Assembly (NCBI RefSeq): GCF_028330965.1
Contig: NZ_JAQMUB010000027.1
Coordinates: 1 to 64,000, forward strand
Direction: 5' to 3'
Length of the DNA stretch: 64,000 nucleotides
Source of the DNA: Oscillatoria sp. CS-180
Lineage (GTDB): Bacteria; Cyanobacteriota; Cyanobacteriia; Phormidesmidales; Phormidesmidaceae
Position numbers and translations under genes: made by a program. Within the stretch, counting starts at the first letter, position 1. Every line of letters begins with the position of its first letter. Below the pieces are notes generated by a model. That model had not been told where the DNA came from. It was given only the letters and a program-made list of their open reading frames with translations, and made no database searches. Below, piece by piece: positions 47,234 through 57,207 of this stretch.

Positions 47234-48367
47234 ATGAATTTTTATATGAATAGGAGTGTAGAAACAGCAGTGGTTAGCATGTGTCCCATGACTGTTATTG
47301 GCGGTGGGGAGAACTACACTCAGAACTGTACTCTATCTGTCTCAAACACTGACGGCTGTTGTGATTTGTATTATCCTCTTCAGACTCTGCCCAGCAGAAG
47401 GGTTGGCAACACATTCTGTTGCTCAATGTTTAATCAGAAAAACTTAGAACATAGTTTTGAGCTTGCGTTTTCCGAAGTGCTTAAGAGTATTTCAAAGTAT
47501 AAAAGAGTTTGGATTCATCAATATCTTGCTTTTCCTGAAGTCTACAACATCCTGGCATCTATAAGTTCAAATCAAAGTGTATTGTTCACGAATCATGGCC
47601 TAGAGCTAAATGAGAGTGATTTTTGGAACCGTTATGAACCTTCTCCTAATCATCTGTTCGTTGAGGTATCAAATTTCTCTTCACAAAGGACTAAGCGACA
47701 CGTTAATAACGTAATGTTTGAATATGCAGGTATCTGGAGAAGTGATTTAGATACTCTTTGTAATCAAGCTTACTCAGATAAGTCTACATTTTTCGTTTCT
47801 GTAGGTAGAATTCTTACACACAAAGCATTCGATGTTACGATTCGTGCTTTGCGGACTGACCAAGTTCTGAAAATTATTGGATCCAAAAATCAGCATTCTC
47901 TGTATCAGATTTTTCTAATTTCTCTTAGCCTCTTTAAAGATGTAATCTTTCTAGGTGAGCTTCCTGAACAAGAAAAATTTCAAGTTCTTTCTCAAGCAAT
48001 TGCATTAATTGCAAGTTCTTCATCCCAGTCGCTAAGTGGGAGACCACGTGAAAATAGTGAACTTTTAGGAATTGTGGTGCTGGAAGCGATAATGGCAGGA
48101 ACTCTTCCTATTACCTCTAACCAGTCAGCCTTCAAGGAGTTGATGGAGTTTTTTGATCTCACGGATTTTATATACCGGGAAAGAGATGTCTCTGATTTGA
48201 GGAGGAAGATGGAGTTTACCTTAGGACTTGATGATGATTGTTACGGAGAGAAAATTCAAAGAGCACAGTATCTTCTCAGAGAGAGGTTTGCCTGGGATGA
48301 TTACTGGTCGAGAATTCGAAAAAGACTTAACGACGTAAGAACTACAGATACCTTCAAAGAGGATTAA
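47234..48367 (+). CDS. GT4-like glycosyltransferase
   Basis: About 377 residues. MTVIGGGENYTQNC near the N-terminus is the GT-B acceptor-side glycine loop; FFVSVGRILTHKAFDVTIRA, then ENSELLGIVVLEAIMAGTLPITS near residue 295, are the donor-site E-x7-E region of family 4. The start is uncertain: 47180, 47234 and 47246 are all ATG, none with a good ribosome-binding site. Very AT-rich. Sugar unknown. Confidence 0.8.
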   Translation: MNFYMNRSVETAVVSMCPMTVIGGGENYTQNCTLSVSNTDGCCDLYYPLQTLPSRRVGNTFCCSMFNQKNLEHSFELAFSEVLKSISKYKRVWIHQYLAFPEVYNILASISSNQSVLFTNHGLELNESDFWNRYEPSPNHLFVEVSNFSSQRTKRHVNNVMFEYAGIWRSDLDTLCNQAYSDKSTFFVSVGRILTHKAFDVTIRALRTDQVLKIIGSKNQHSLYQIFLISLSLFKDVIFLGELPEQEKFQVLSQAIALIASSSSQSLSGRPRENSELLGIVVLEAIMAGTLPITSNQSAFKELMEFFDLTDFIYRERDVSDLRRKMEFTLGLDDDCYGEKIQRAQYLLRERFAWDDYWSRIRKRLNDVRTTDTFKED

Positions 48368-48371
48368 AGAT

Positions 48372-49811
48372 ATGAAAATTCTTTTTGTATCTAATGTGTT
48401 TCCACCTCATGTTCGAGGTGGATATGAGATTGGATGTCTTGAACTAGCCCGACAGTATCAGTTGAATGGCCATAGTGTTGTTGTTGCCTCTTCTGAGGTT
48501 CCTCCTAGTTTACGCACCTATCCTTCACCCACTGATATCGATGTTAGATATGTCTTTTTACCTGTTAAATACTACGATGCAGCATATAACAAACAGTTTG
48601 AACAGAATTCTGTATATATCTACGAAAGAACCATGGCTTTCGGAGGTTATTTGGAATCAAATTGTATTGCTCTACAGCGCCTACTTGAGCTTGAGGATCC
48701 GGATTTAATCTGGATTTTTAATCCTTTAGGTCTAGGACCAGTAGGAGTATTGGACACTTGTGTTTCCAGCGGCAAGAAAATTCTCATCCATCTTATGGAT
48801 GATATTGATGGTGTGGTTTCAGATTACACAAAAGTTTTTAATTTTCAGAACAAATGGTCTCTCTTAAAGCAAGAAATAGTTGCAATTTCTTGTTCCAAAA
48901 AAATCTTCCTAGCAAACAATAAAATTGGTAAGTTTAATAGAAATGAAACTATCTACAATTGGGTTGATTTCACGAAGAGTCGTCACGAAAAAGATACGAC
49001 TGATTTCAAAGTAGAGTCCAAAAAATCTATATTCAAAAGGTTTAGAGTTGTTTATTTTGGTCAGATCAACGCAAAGAAGGGCGTAATGTTTATATATGAG
49101 TTGTCAAAAAGAATTGCGGCATCTTCTTTGAAATCTCAAATACTTATTGAAATTTATGGATCAGGAGATTTAGCGGAGTGGCTTAGGAATGAACTAGATA
49201 AGGACAAGGAGGTAAATGAGGTATTAAAGTTCAAAGGTTTTCTAGAGAAGGCAAGACTATTCAAGAGATTGGAAGAGGCAGATTTGGCTTTATTTCCTCT
49301 GAGCAAAGATGAACCTTTTGGCTATGCTCCTGTGGAAGCGGTTATGAAAGGAATTCCTATAATGCTTACTAAGGAAGTTGGATGTTCCGAACTTTTTACA
49401 GACGAAGAAGTGATTTTCATTCAAGATAGATCGGATATTGACGAGCTTTATGAAAAACTTGTTTGGTGTCTTGAGAACCAGAAGAGATTAGCCTCAATGA
49501 TATTTAATGCACAAGAAACAGTTCGAGAAAATTGTGATTTATCGACCGTCACTATACCTAAATTAAATGAAATCATATCTTCTCTTAAGCCAACAGATGG
49601 ATATGGATTTGAACACATATTGTCTACTTGTGAATTATGTCGATATCCGCTACCAAATCTCGAAAAAAGATATCGTCTTTGGAATCCTCGGTATAGACTA
49701 GCCGATCTGATCTTCGATTCAATTTACAATATCCCCTTTTTTGGTTTTTTTCTTGAAAAACAAGAGGAAAAATTAGTCAGATACTATAAGGCAATGCATA
49801 GAAAAAGCTAG
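48372..49811 (+). CDS. GT4 glycosyltransferase
   Basis: 479 residues with MKILFVSNVFPPHVRGGYEIG at the start, then the Rossmann half with VVYFGQINAKKGVMFIYEL near 225 and the donor-site segment DEPFGYAPVEAVMKGIPIML near 315. It is longer than usual because of a ~70-residue tail containing CELCRYPLPNLE with CxxC. It starts four bases after the previous gene, so they are coupled. AT-rich like its neighbours. Confidence 0.83.
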   Translation: MKILFVSNVFPPHVRGGYEIGCLELARQYQLNGHSVVVASSEVPPSLRTYPSPTDIDVRYVFLPVKYYDAAYNKQFEQNSVYIYERTMAFGGYLESNCIALQRLLELEDPDLIWIFNPLGLGPVGVLDTCVSSGKKILIHLMDDIDGVVSDYTKVFNFQNKWSLLKQEIVAISCSKKIFLANNKIGKFNRNETIYNWVDFTKSRHEKDTTDFKVESKKSIFKRFRVVYFGQINAKKGVMFIYELSKRIAASSLKSQILIEIYGSGDLAEWLRNELDKDKEVNEVLKFKGFLEKARLFKRLEEADLALFPLSKDEPFGYAPVEAVMKGIPIMLTKEVGCSELFTDEEVIFIQDRSDIDELYEKLVWCLENQKRLASMIFNAQETVRENCDLSTVTIPKLNEIISSLKPTDGYGFEHILSTCELCRYPLPNLEKRYRLWNPRYRLADLIFDSIYNIPFFGFFLEKQEEKLVRYYKAMHRKS

Positions 49812-49836
49812 TTGACATCAATAGGCTCTGTTCTGA

Positions 49837-51012
49837 ATGAATCTTCTCTACTGTCTTACCGCCTATCCCCCGTTCATTGGTGGGTCTCAGATACATCAGC
49901 ATCAGTTGGCAAAGGTTTTGGCAGAAGAGCATTTAACACAAGTTATTTGTCACTGGAATCAGCATCGAACTGACTGGTTGTTAGGAACTACCCTCTTTCA
50001 TCCCAAAGGAGGCAATTATAGTTACGAAGGTATTTCAGTACACCAGCTAGAACTTGGTTGGAAAGAGAAGCTTTGCGTAGTACCGGTTCTTCCCTTGTAC
50101 TATCCCTTTATGGAGTACTCTGTGAAGTTGATCGCGAATATCCTTGCTCCAAAGCTGAAAAATTTTGCTCAAAGAGCTGACGTTATTCATGCCGTTCGTA
50201 TCGGACGCGAGGGTCTCATCTATACGGCACGACAGTTGGCTGCTCAGCTCGATATCCCCTTCGTACTTACTCCCGTGCATCATCCTCGATGGCAAGGTTG
50301 GCGATACAGGGTTTACAACGAACTGTATCGTCGGGCAGACGCTCTAATTGCCTTAACCGATCACGAGCGCCAAATGTTGATCGAGACTGGAGTCAAGCCA
50401 GAGCGGATACACGTAACAGGGGTGGGGCCGATATTAGCGCATGAGGGAGATGGGGAACGCTTTTGCAAAACTTACAATATCAACTCGCCATTTGTTCTGT
50501 TTCTAGGCCAGCACTACCTCTACAAAGGATTCCGTCAACTACTGGAAGCCACTTCGCTAGTCTGGAAATCCTGCCCAGATATGGAATTTGTGTTTGCAGG
50601 ACCGGCTGTGAAACAGTCTGAACAGTTCTTCAAGACCTATCGCGATCGCCGAATTCATCGCTTGGGTACCCTTGATTTACAGACAAAAACCGACGTATTG
50701 GCCGCTTGTAGCATTCTCTGCGTGCCATCTTCGCAAGAAAGCTTTGGAGGGGTTTTTACTGAGGCTTGGAGCTTCAAAAAGCCCGTTATCGGAGGTCGAA
50801 TTCCGGCAGTTGCCGATGTCATCTCCCACGGAGAAGATGGCTTACTCGTCGAACAAAGACCTGAAGAGATTGCTGAAGCGATTTGTACTTTATGGCAACA
50901 GCCCGACTACGCTAGACGTATGGGAGAGGCAGGATATCACAAAGTCAAAGCTCAATTCACCTGGCCTCAACTAGCCAACAAAACACTCCAAATCTACCAA
51001 CAACTCCTGTAA
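49837..51012 (+). CDS. GT4 glycosyltransferase
   Basis: 391 residues. YCLTAYPPFIGGSQIHQHQL is the N-terminal glycine loop, VLFLGQHYLYKGFRQLLEA opens the donor half and SQESFGGVFTEAWSFKKPVIG near 300 is the E-x7-E signature. Unlike the two preceding genes it reaches normal base composition and carries a HIP1-like GCGATCGC near 50642, so it may mark the end of the foreign-looking segment. Confidence 0.88.
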   Translation: MNLLYCLTAYPPFIGGSQIHQHQLAKVLAEEHLTQVICHWNQHRTDWLLGTTLFHPKGGNYSYEGISVHQLELGWKEKLCVVPVLPLYYPFMEYSVKLIANILAPKLKNFAQRADVIHAVRIGREGLIYTARQLAAQLDIPFVLTPVHHPRWQGWRYRVYNELYRRADALIALTDHERQMLIETGVKPERIHVTGVGPILAHEGDGERFCKTYNINSPFVLFLGQHYLYKGFRQLLEATSLVWKSCPDMEFVFAGPAVKQSEQFFKTYRDRRIHRLGTLDLQTKTDVLAACSILCVPSSQESFGGVFTEAWSFKKPVIGGRIPAVADVISHGEDGLLVEQRPEEIAEAICTLWQQPDYARRMGEAGYHKVKAQFTWPQLANKTLQIYQQLL

Positions 51013-51124
51013 TCGTCATGCCTGCATCCTACCTTCGGATAAAACGACTGAAGTACCTTTTGAGACACCATGATTTCGACAACCGCTATGGCACAGGTTC
51101 CTGGATTGCTGCCGAGGTTGTCCA

Positions 51125-52024
51125 ATGACCTGTCCCCTATCGGTTATTACAGTTACCCACAATCACGCAGCTTACATCGGTCGCTGCTTAGCAACAGTAG
51201 TTCCAGAGGTCTTAGCCGTTGGTGGTGAAATGATTGTCATTGACAATTTGTCAACCGACCATAGCGCTGACATTGCTCGCCATTTCGAGAAAGTAAAGTT
51301 GGTCGTGAATTCAGAACGTCGTGGGTTCAGTGCCAACAACAATTACGGCATGGCGATCGCTCAAGGGCGTTACATTCTCCTGCTCAATCCTGATACTGAG
51401 ATGCAGCCTGGGGCTTTGAAAGAGCTAATTAGGTTTATGGACACACATCCCGAAGTGGGGTTGTGTGGTGCTCAACTGCTGTTTCCAGACGGTACCGTTC
51501 AGCCTTCACCGAGACGTTTTCCGACAATTGGAGCCGCTATTGCTCGACGCACACCGCTACGGCACTTGCTAAAAAACTCTGCCAGCAATCGACACCATCT
51601 CATGCTTGATGTGAGCCATACTCAGCCTTTTGCTGTGGATTGGTTGTTAGGCGCCTGCATGTTTATTCGACGAGAAGTGCTAAACACCGTTGGCCCTTTA
51701 GACGAAGGCTTCTATCTGTATGTTGAAGACATTGACTGGGCTAAGCGTATTCACAACGCCGGATGGGAGGTGTTTTATGTTCCAGCCGCTAAGATCATCC
51801 ATCACCACCTGGCCATCAGCGACAAAAAGTTGTTGAGCTACCACATGTGGCTCCATCTCAAAAGCATGTTTCGATATGCCAGGCGATATTGCTTGCCAAC
51901 TGTTCCAGGTTTGTCAGCCCGCCGAATCCGCACAACCGTTTGGGATGCCACTCAACCGTTTCAGCCGACTCGGTTCTGGAATCGCCGAGTGGTGATTCAG
52001 AAGAACGTGAAACAGGAACAGTGA
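51125..52024 (+). CDS. GT2 glycosyltransferase (WbbL/rhamnosyltransferase-like)
   Basis: 299 residues. LSVITVTHNHAAYIG, VIDNLSTDHS and the DxD-like LLNPDTEM near 88 are family 2 elements; GPLDEGFYLYVEDIDWAKR near 200 is the acceptor-side motif. The C-terminal ~60 residues are basic. It resembles the enzyme at 8255-9103 in layout. It should add one sugar of the surface polysaccharide. Confidence 0.88.
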   Translation: MTCPLSVITVTHNHAAYIGRCLATVVPEVLAVGGEMIVIDNLSTDHSADIARHFEKVKLVVNSERRGFSANNNYGMAIAQGRYILLLNPDTEMQPGALKELIRFMDTHPEVGLCGAQLLFPDGTVQPSPRRFPTIGAAIARRTPLRHLLKNSASNRHHLMLDVSHTQPFAVDWLLGACMFIRREVLNTVGPLDEGFYLYVEDIDWAKRIHNAGWEVFYVPAAKIIHHHLAISDKKLLSYHMWLHLKSMFRYARRYCLPTVPGLSARRIRTTVWDATQPFQPTRFWNRRVVIQKNVKQEQ

Positions 52025-52152
52025 TCTCCAATAAGGCTACTGTTTAGCCACATTAGGCCAAAAACGTTCATCGGCGATGATAAAGTTTTCAGAAATTTTG
52101 GCACACTAACCGTGACGCCCGAAAGATTAGGCAATTTTACCCTTTACCGCCT

Positions 52153-53607
52153 ATGGACTGTCATCGGCCTCCTCGTGCAGCTACCCGATCGCGCCCTCAC
52201 CTAGACATTCGTGCGCCCCGACGATTGCGGTTCAGGGATGTATTGACCTGGGAAGTTCAGCGATCGCTCATCCTCATGCTGGCCGATGTTACAGCGCTCG
52301 TCTGCGCGTGGCAGATTGCTCGATCCTTTAACCAGTTTTTCTCCCCCATTCCCCCTCAACTCGACTGGTGGACATGGTTATCGGTTCCTAGTCCGTTATG
52401 GATCTTGGGGGCCTGTACTTTGCTAATCTTCGCTTTGAGTGGCTTATATGGCGGCAGGCATCAGGTCAAAAACTACGTCAAAGCAGGTCAGCTGTTGAGC
52501 TTGATCTATTTAGGCTCACTCGTGCTGATGTATTTTTACGATCCCAAATTAGATTTGCCGCGATCGCTCTTCTTCTCTGCCTGGTTAAGCAGCGTTGTCC
52601 TCGTGGTGTTGGCCCGGCTCGTGACAGTGGTACTGCTTCGACCTTTAGAGCGTTCTCGCAATCAATCCGCCGTATTTCTAATTGCCCCTGCGGCACGACT
52701 GAAACGACTGTCGGAACTATTAGCTCAGCGTGCTCACATTTCTGTAATTGGGGCAGCTCTACCCATAACAGCCAACTCACAAGCAACCTTCCAAGCCATT
52801 CTCACCTCCAAAGCAACGTTAGTGTTGGCCGAAAATATTCCCTCCGCCGATCTAGCCTCAGAGCTGTATTGGAAACTTCGGCAAGCAGGCATCACGATGC
52901 AGCTGATTCCCACCAGTCGCGATATGCTGCATCGACGAGGCAACCCAGAAACCCTAGCAGGCATTCCCACATTACGGTTAGACGCGCCCCTGGTGGGCAA
53001 TATTGACTATCACCTTAAGCGCAGCATGGACTATATCGGAGCCACCTTAGGCGCGATCGCCCTGGCCCCGTTTTTTCTAGGAATTGCTTTAGCAATCCGG
53101 CTTGATTCACCCGGTTCTCCCTTCTTTAGACAAGAGCGCGTTGGCCTACACGGAGAGCGGTTTTGGGTTTGGAAATTCCGCACCATGGGGATCGGTGCGG
53201 ACCAACAGCAAGCTGCCCTTGAGCATCACAACGAATCAGCCGACGGCGTCCTTTTCAAAGTCAAACGAGATCCTCGTATCACCCGAATCGGAGCCTTTTT
53301 ACGCCGCACTAGCCTCGACGAACTACCCCAGTTATTTAACGTACTGTCAGGCGAAATGAGTTTAGTCGGTCCTCGCCCGCTGCCGGTCCGAGATGTCGAG
53401 CGCTTCGACTCTTGGCATCACATTCGCCATCAGGTTCTACCAGGCATCACAGGGCTATGGCAGATTTCAGGGCGATCAGATATTGACAGCTTTGATGATG
53501 TTGCTCGCCTTGATCTGCATTACATCGATAACTGGTCCCTCAATCTCGACCTCGATATTTTGATGGAGACATTGAGAATTGTAGTGGTTGGGAAAGGAGC
53601 GTATTAG
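52153..53607 (+). CDS. Polyprenyl-phosphate sugar-phosphate transferase (initiating enzyme)
   Basis: 484 residues. Four or five hydrophobic segments lie in about 40-150, a nucleotide-binding-like middle follows, then one more membrane segment and the bacterial sugar transferase domain from about 295, with [37 protein letters not shown]-like motif (two parts: FFRQERVG and WKFRTMG) and [19 protein letters not shown]. It moves a sugar-1-phosphate from a UDP-sugar to undecaprenyl phosphate, starting the repeat unit. The sugar is unknown (WbaP/WcaJ-type). Confidence 0.92.
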   Translation: MDCHRPPRAATRSRPHLDIRAPRRLRFRDVLTWEVQRSLILMLADVTALVCAWQIARSFNQFFSPIPPQLDWWTWLSVPSPLWILGACTLLIFALSGLYGGRHQVKNYVKAGQLLSLIYLGSLVLMYFYDPKLDLPRSLFFSAWLSSVVLVVLARLVTVVLLRPLERSRNQSAVFLIAPAARLKRLSELLAQRAHISVIGAALPITANSQATFQAILTSKATLVLAENIPSADLASELYWKLRQAGITMQLIPTSRDMLHRRGNPETLAGIPTLRLDAPLVGNIDYHLKRSMDYIGATLGAIALAPFFLGIALAIRLDSPGSPFFRQERVGLHGERFWVWKFRTMGIGADQQQAALEHHNESADGVLFKVKRDPRITRIGAFLRRTSLDELPQLFNVLSGEMSLVGPRPLPVRDVERFDSWHHIRHQVLPGITGLWQISGRSDIDSFDDVARLDLHYIDNWSLNLDLDILMETLRIVVVGKGAY

Positions 53608-53652
53608 CAAGAATAGGTATCATTCCTACCTATCTCCCATCGACCCTAACCC

Positions 53653-56160
53653 ATGTCTTCTCTCCTTATTCTTGCAGCCCTCCTCTATGCTCTCTTCACG
53701 CTGCTGCCAAATAGCACAACGCAGATGGTGACTTGGCCTTGGGTAGCACTATGGCAGGCGATGCTGCTATTGCCAATTGCGTGGCTACTCTGGCAGGCAT
53801 GGCACAAACCTTTGCGAGAGTTCCGCTTAGGCAATGGGTTTGACGCGCTGGCAGGACTAGCCGTCTTGGGCATGGGGATATCAATGCTAGTAGCGGCCTT
53901 TTCACAACAGGCAATGTGGTACGGATGGGCGGCACTAGGCGGATTGGCAGCACTACATGGATTAATGGGATGGCTGACACCAGCGCGGAGTCGCAGCCTG
54001 CTGACATTTCAAGGGTATTTGGCGATCGCCTTCATCCTGGTCAGTCTGGGGATGTGGATGACGAACGCCTATCTACCCGAACTGGCTCGCTTGGACGCTT
54101 TGCGGGCGATCGGTGTCGAACAGTCCTTCAACTTTGCCATTGTCAGTCTGCGAAACGGGTTTCCCCTAGGCCATCAAAATTATGTTGCCGGATATCTGGT
54201 GCTCGTGCTGCCCTTGTTCGTAGGGTTGGGATTGACCGATAAGACGCTGCGGCGGTGGCTGTGGTGGTCAGGACTGGGATTGGGATTGCTGACGCTATAC
54301 ACCACGGGTTCACGAGCAGGCGTTTTAGCCCTCGTTGCCCTAGTGCTTCCCACCTTGTTGATACTGCTTCTGGGGCACTATGTTCCTCGACGGGTCGCTG
54401 TTCCGGCTGGCCTGCTGGGGTTAGCCTTATTAGGCACCCTCGCTATTCTGAACCCCCGCCTCCAGGCAACGCTAGCGGGGTTGCAAACCGGACAGATCAC
54501 CAACAGTCAGGTCACATATCGCCTGATCACAACTGTCACAGGTTGGCGGATGGGCTGGCAGCGCCCTTGGGCTGGCCTCGGACCCGGTAGTGTCCCTCTG
54601 GTTTATCAACAGTATCGTCCCGCATGGGCAGGTCGCGAGGCCGAACTGCATCATCAACTTCACAGTACTCCCGTTCAGCTGTGGGCAGAGTTAGGGATTT
54701 GGGGCATCCTGTTGCCCCTACTAGCGGGTGTTTTGTTGATTTATGCCCTGTGGCGACACAGAACTCGACTATCAACTGGAATCCCCGCCAGCTTGATGTG
54801 GAGCTTGGTGGGTGGCTTGTGGGCTTATAGCGTGCTCAGCCTAGTGGATTATCAACTGGATGTCGTCGCGATCGCCGGTGTGCTCGTTCTCTATTTCGCC
54901 ATCATTTTGGCCCAGTTGCGATCGCCAGTAGCCAGCAGCGCACCAGGACAAAACCCGCGTTACCGTCGCAGTCTAGTTGGGGCTGGAGTAGGCATTACGT
55001 TAGCCATGGGACTTTGGCTTCTCTCCATTCACCGAGCGTGGGCAGCCTCCTCTCAAGCCTTTCTGGAACTGGAGAGAGAGAACTTATCTGAATTTGTCAC
55101 GCTTCTGGAGCAGTCGCAGAGATTAGCCCCATGGGAAAGTTACTATCCATTTCAATTAGGTTGGGCAGTCGGCGACTTGAGCAACAGCGTTGAAGATTCC
55201 GAAGTTGCAAACTCAATGCAGGAGGACGCGATCGCTTGGTTTCAGCAGGGTAATGCCGTTTCCCCCTTTCAAGAGTTTGGCTACTCTAATTTGGGCTGGC
55301 TACAGGCCCAAAGGCAACCTGAAGCCGCGATCGTCTCCTTCTCTCAAGCAGCCCAACTGCTGCCGGCCAAAATGGGCGTCTTTTTTGGCCTCGGCTACAG
55401 CCTGCTGTTGAACGATCAGCCCAACCTGGCAGCAGACGCTATGGCGCTGGAAATGATTCGACATCCCAGAATCATCACCAGTCCAGTCTGGACGACCGAG
55501 CCGTTCTCGACGTTATATCCCTCTGCCCTCACTCGCTTGGAGGAACTGTATGGGGAACTGCTTGCAAACGCTGATGATCCCCTGCTTATCCCGCATCTCC
55601 ATCAAATACGAGGGGCAACTCGCTGGTGGTTAGGGGACTATAGCGGTGCAGCTGATGACTGGGATGAATATGGCACAGCCATTGGACAAGCGGTTCTATC
55701 AGCAACGAGAGGAAACGTACCTGATATCGAAACCCTGCCCAATCTACCGGGAAAGTATGTCCTACAAGCTTGGTATGACCCAGTAGTCCGAGCAGAATCG
55801 TTGGCGATCGCGTGGGTAGTACAACCAGAAGATTCTCCCGTTCCCAACCCGCCTCCTTCAGCCGACCAAATACAAGGCTTAGCAAACTCGATGGCGGCCT
55901 CAGAAACCTTGGAACAGTGGCTCAAGCAAAATGCGCCTGTCGTTGAGGCCAGAAGCGAGCGATTAGGCTTTGGCGTTTTCAAACGGCACGATGATGGCCC
56001 CAATCCATTTGATTACTATGTCCGGTTTGAGAATGTGGCGATCGCTAAATTCTTTGACGAACTATTCCTGTCTCCCCGTCTCATGCCTGCCCTTGATGAA
56101 GCGCTACAGCCTTACCGAATTGGACTCATAGAGGCCACTCAGCAATCGGCAGCAGATTGA
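53653..56160 (+). CDS. O-antigen ligase/polymerase-like protein with helical-repeat tail
   Basis: 835 residues. The first ~470 hold about 12 hydrophobic segments with an O-antigen ligase/Wzy_C-type loop (GWRMGWQRPWAGLGPGSV, then HSTPVQLWAELGIWG near 345). Residues about 470-700 form TPR-like helices (ENLSEFVTLLEQSQRLAP, AIAWFQQGNAVSPFQEFGYS and AAIVSFSQAAQLLP). The tail is predicted periplasmic. It either polymerises or ligates the polysaccharide made by the preceding genes. It closes the plus-strand locus. Confidence 0.87.
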   Translation: MSSLLILAALLYALFTLLPNSTTQMVTWPWVALWQAMLLLPIAWLLWQAWHKPLREFRLGNGFDALAGLAVLGMGISMLVAAFSQQAMWYGWAALGGLAALHGLMGWLTPARSRSLLTFQGYLAIAFILVSLGMWMTNAYLPELARLDALRAIGVEQSFNFAIVSLRNGFPLGHQNYVAGYLVLVLPLFVGLGLTDKTLRRWLWWSGLGLGLLTLYTTGSRAGVLALVALVLPTLLILLLGHYVPRRVAVPAGLLGLALLGTLAILNPRLQATLAGLQTGQITNSQVTYRLITTVTGWRMGWQRPWAGLGPGSVPLVYQQYRPAWAGREAELHHQLHSTPVQLWAELGIWGILLPLLAGVLLIYALWRHRTRLSTGIPASLMWSLVGGLWAYSVLSLVDYQLDVVAIAGVLVLYFAIILAQLRSPVASSAPGQNPRYRRSLVGAGVGITLAMGLWLLSIHRAWAASSQAFLELERENLSEFVTLLEQSQRLAPWESYYPFQLGWAVGDLSNSVEDSEVANSMQEDAIAWFQQGNAVSPFQEFGYSNLGWLQAQRQPEAAIVSFSQAAQLLPAKMGVFFGLGYSLLLNDQPNLAADAMALEMIRHPRIITSPVWTTEPFSTLYPSALTRLEELYGELLANADDPLLIPHLHQIRGATRWWLGDYSGAADDWDEYGTAIGQAVLSATRGNVPDIETLPNLPGKYVLQAWYDPVVRAESLAIAWVVQPEDSPVPNPPPSADQIQGLANSMAASETLEQWLKQNAPVVEARSERLGFGVFKRHDDGPNPFDYYVRFENVAIAKFFDELFLSPRLMPALDEALQPYRIGLIEATQQSAAD

Positions 56161-56176
56161 TCAGCCCTCACTCGCT

Positions 56177-56590
56177 TTACGAAACGCTGCTTTGCAGAGG
56201 TGAGGGGACAACTTCACCATTTTGCGCGATCGCTTTCTGACCAATTCTGTTGGCTCGCTCTAGCAAGAGATTGAGGATAGTGCGAATCAGAATCGTGGCG
56301 CCCAACTGAGCAATATCATTCCACTGGCTAGAAATCATCGTTTTAAGAATACTTGCACCCACCAAAAAGCTCAAACCCAATGAAAAGGCATAGCCCATCA
56401 TCAGGCGACTATTCTGAAATGCGTCAAACGTTTGCCGCTTTAGTAAGGTCTCGCTCAAGAAAACAAACAGCGCTCGAAAGACCCCGATCGCAATCACCAC
56501 CAGCGCTAGCAATTGGCAAACACTGATTAAAATGCCATTACAGATTTGAACAAAGAATTGGATATTCGCGTTGACAACGTCTAAGCTCAT
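56177..56590 (-). CDS. DUF1622 membrane protein
   Basis: 137 residues with three hydrophobic segments (ILISVCQLLALVVIAIGVFR, LMMGYAFSLGLSFLVGASIL and a weaker third) joined by a Phe/Arg-rich loop (KRQTFDAFQNSRLMMG). It fits the DUF1622 family of small bacterial membrane proteins with no assigned function. Convergent with the polysaccharide locus, 16 bases away. Confidence 0.8.
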   Translation of the reverse strand: MSLDVVNANIQFFVQICNGILISVCQLLALVVIAIGVFRALFVFLSETLLKRQTFDAFQNSRLMMGYAFSLGLSFLVGASILKTMISSQWNDIAQLGATILIRTILNLLLERANRIGQKAIAQNGEVVPSPLQSSVS

Positions 56591-56690
56591 AGATTTTCAA
56601 AGCGTAGCAGCCGACCCGACAAAGTGCAGTTCCTTTAAGCATGAAATAGCTGGGGTAACAGCGCAACAACTCTTCAAATCCATTGGTCCT

Positions 56691-56981
56691 CTATGTCCCC
56701 TGCGTCTCACCCTGAGATTGCGGTTCAGGATATAAGCCTAGCTGAACCGACAGTTCACGGGCAATGAAGATCAAGAATTTAGCCGCGTCGGCATTGTCCT
56801 GGTGGGCAAAGTAGCTAGCAGCCTGCATAAGCGCTTGGACAAAGCCAGCGTCTAGGAGATCAGGCTCCGTATTCAACACTTGCGGTTCTTCACCATTGGG
56901 GCATGATAGAAGCTTGTCGATTAGAGCGAAGTAGCGTTCTTGACGAGGCGCAGGAGCACTCGGGGCAGAGTCAGAGTTCAT
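56691..56981 (-). CDS. Small helical protein resembling the N-terminus of cyanobacterial CHAT/TPR proteins
   Basis: 96 residues, acidic and helical. YFALIDKLLSCPNGEEPQVL, then AGFVQALMQAASYFAHQDN and AAKFLIFIARELSVQLGL, matches a module I associate with the N-termini of large cyanobacterial CHAT-domain proteins, here standing alone. It may be a free adaptor or a relic. It lies three bases from a small ORF upstream on the same strand. Function unknown. Confidence 0.65.
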   Translation of the reverse strand: MNSDSAPSAPAPRQERYFALIDKLLSCPNGEEPQVLNTEPDLLDAGFVQALMQAASYFAHQDNADAAKFLIFIARELSVQLGLYPEPQSQGETQGT

Positions 56982-56984
56982 AGA

Positions 56985-57179
56985 TCAAAAGGATGAAGGG
57001 ATCAGAGGATTAAGGGGAAGAAGCAAGGCAAAATCATCCGACAAATCGATCAAATCAATAGAATGATCAACTTGAAGGGCCAAGCTGGAAAACTGCCCTT
57101 CAAAAGTTTTCAGATTCACAATCAAAAATTGGGTATCACGGGCGGTGGCCCTGAGGGATAGTCGAGGACTTTGCCTCAT
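56985..57179 (-). CDS. Small ORF of unknown function
   Basis: 64 codons, MRQSPRLSLRATARDTQFLI at the start and an LIDLSDDFALLLPLNPL end. No family recognised. Support is positional: same strand as and three bases before the next small gene. An upstream start at 57257 would overlap cysK. A tandem GAGACTCCCA duplication lies at 57181-57200, just ahead of it. May not be a real gene. Confidence 0.35.
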   Translation of the reverse strand: MRQSPRLSLRATARDTQFLIVNLKTFEGQFSSLALQVDHSIDLIDLSDDFALLLPLNPLIPSSF

Positions 57180-57207
57180 TGAGACTCCCAGAGACTCCCA
57201 CAATGCT

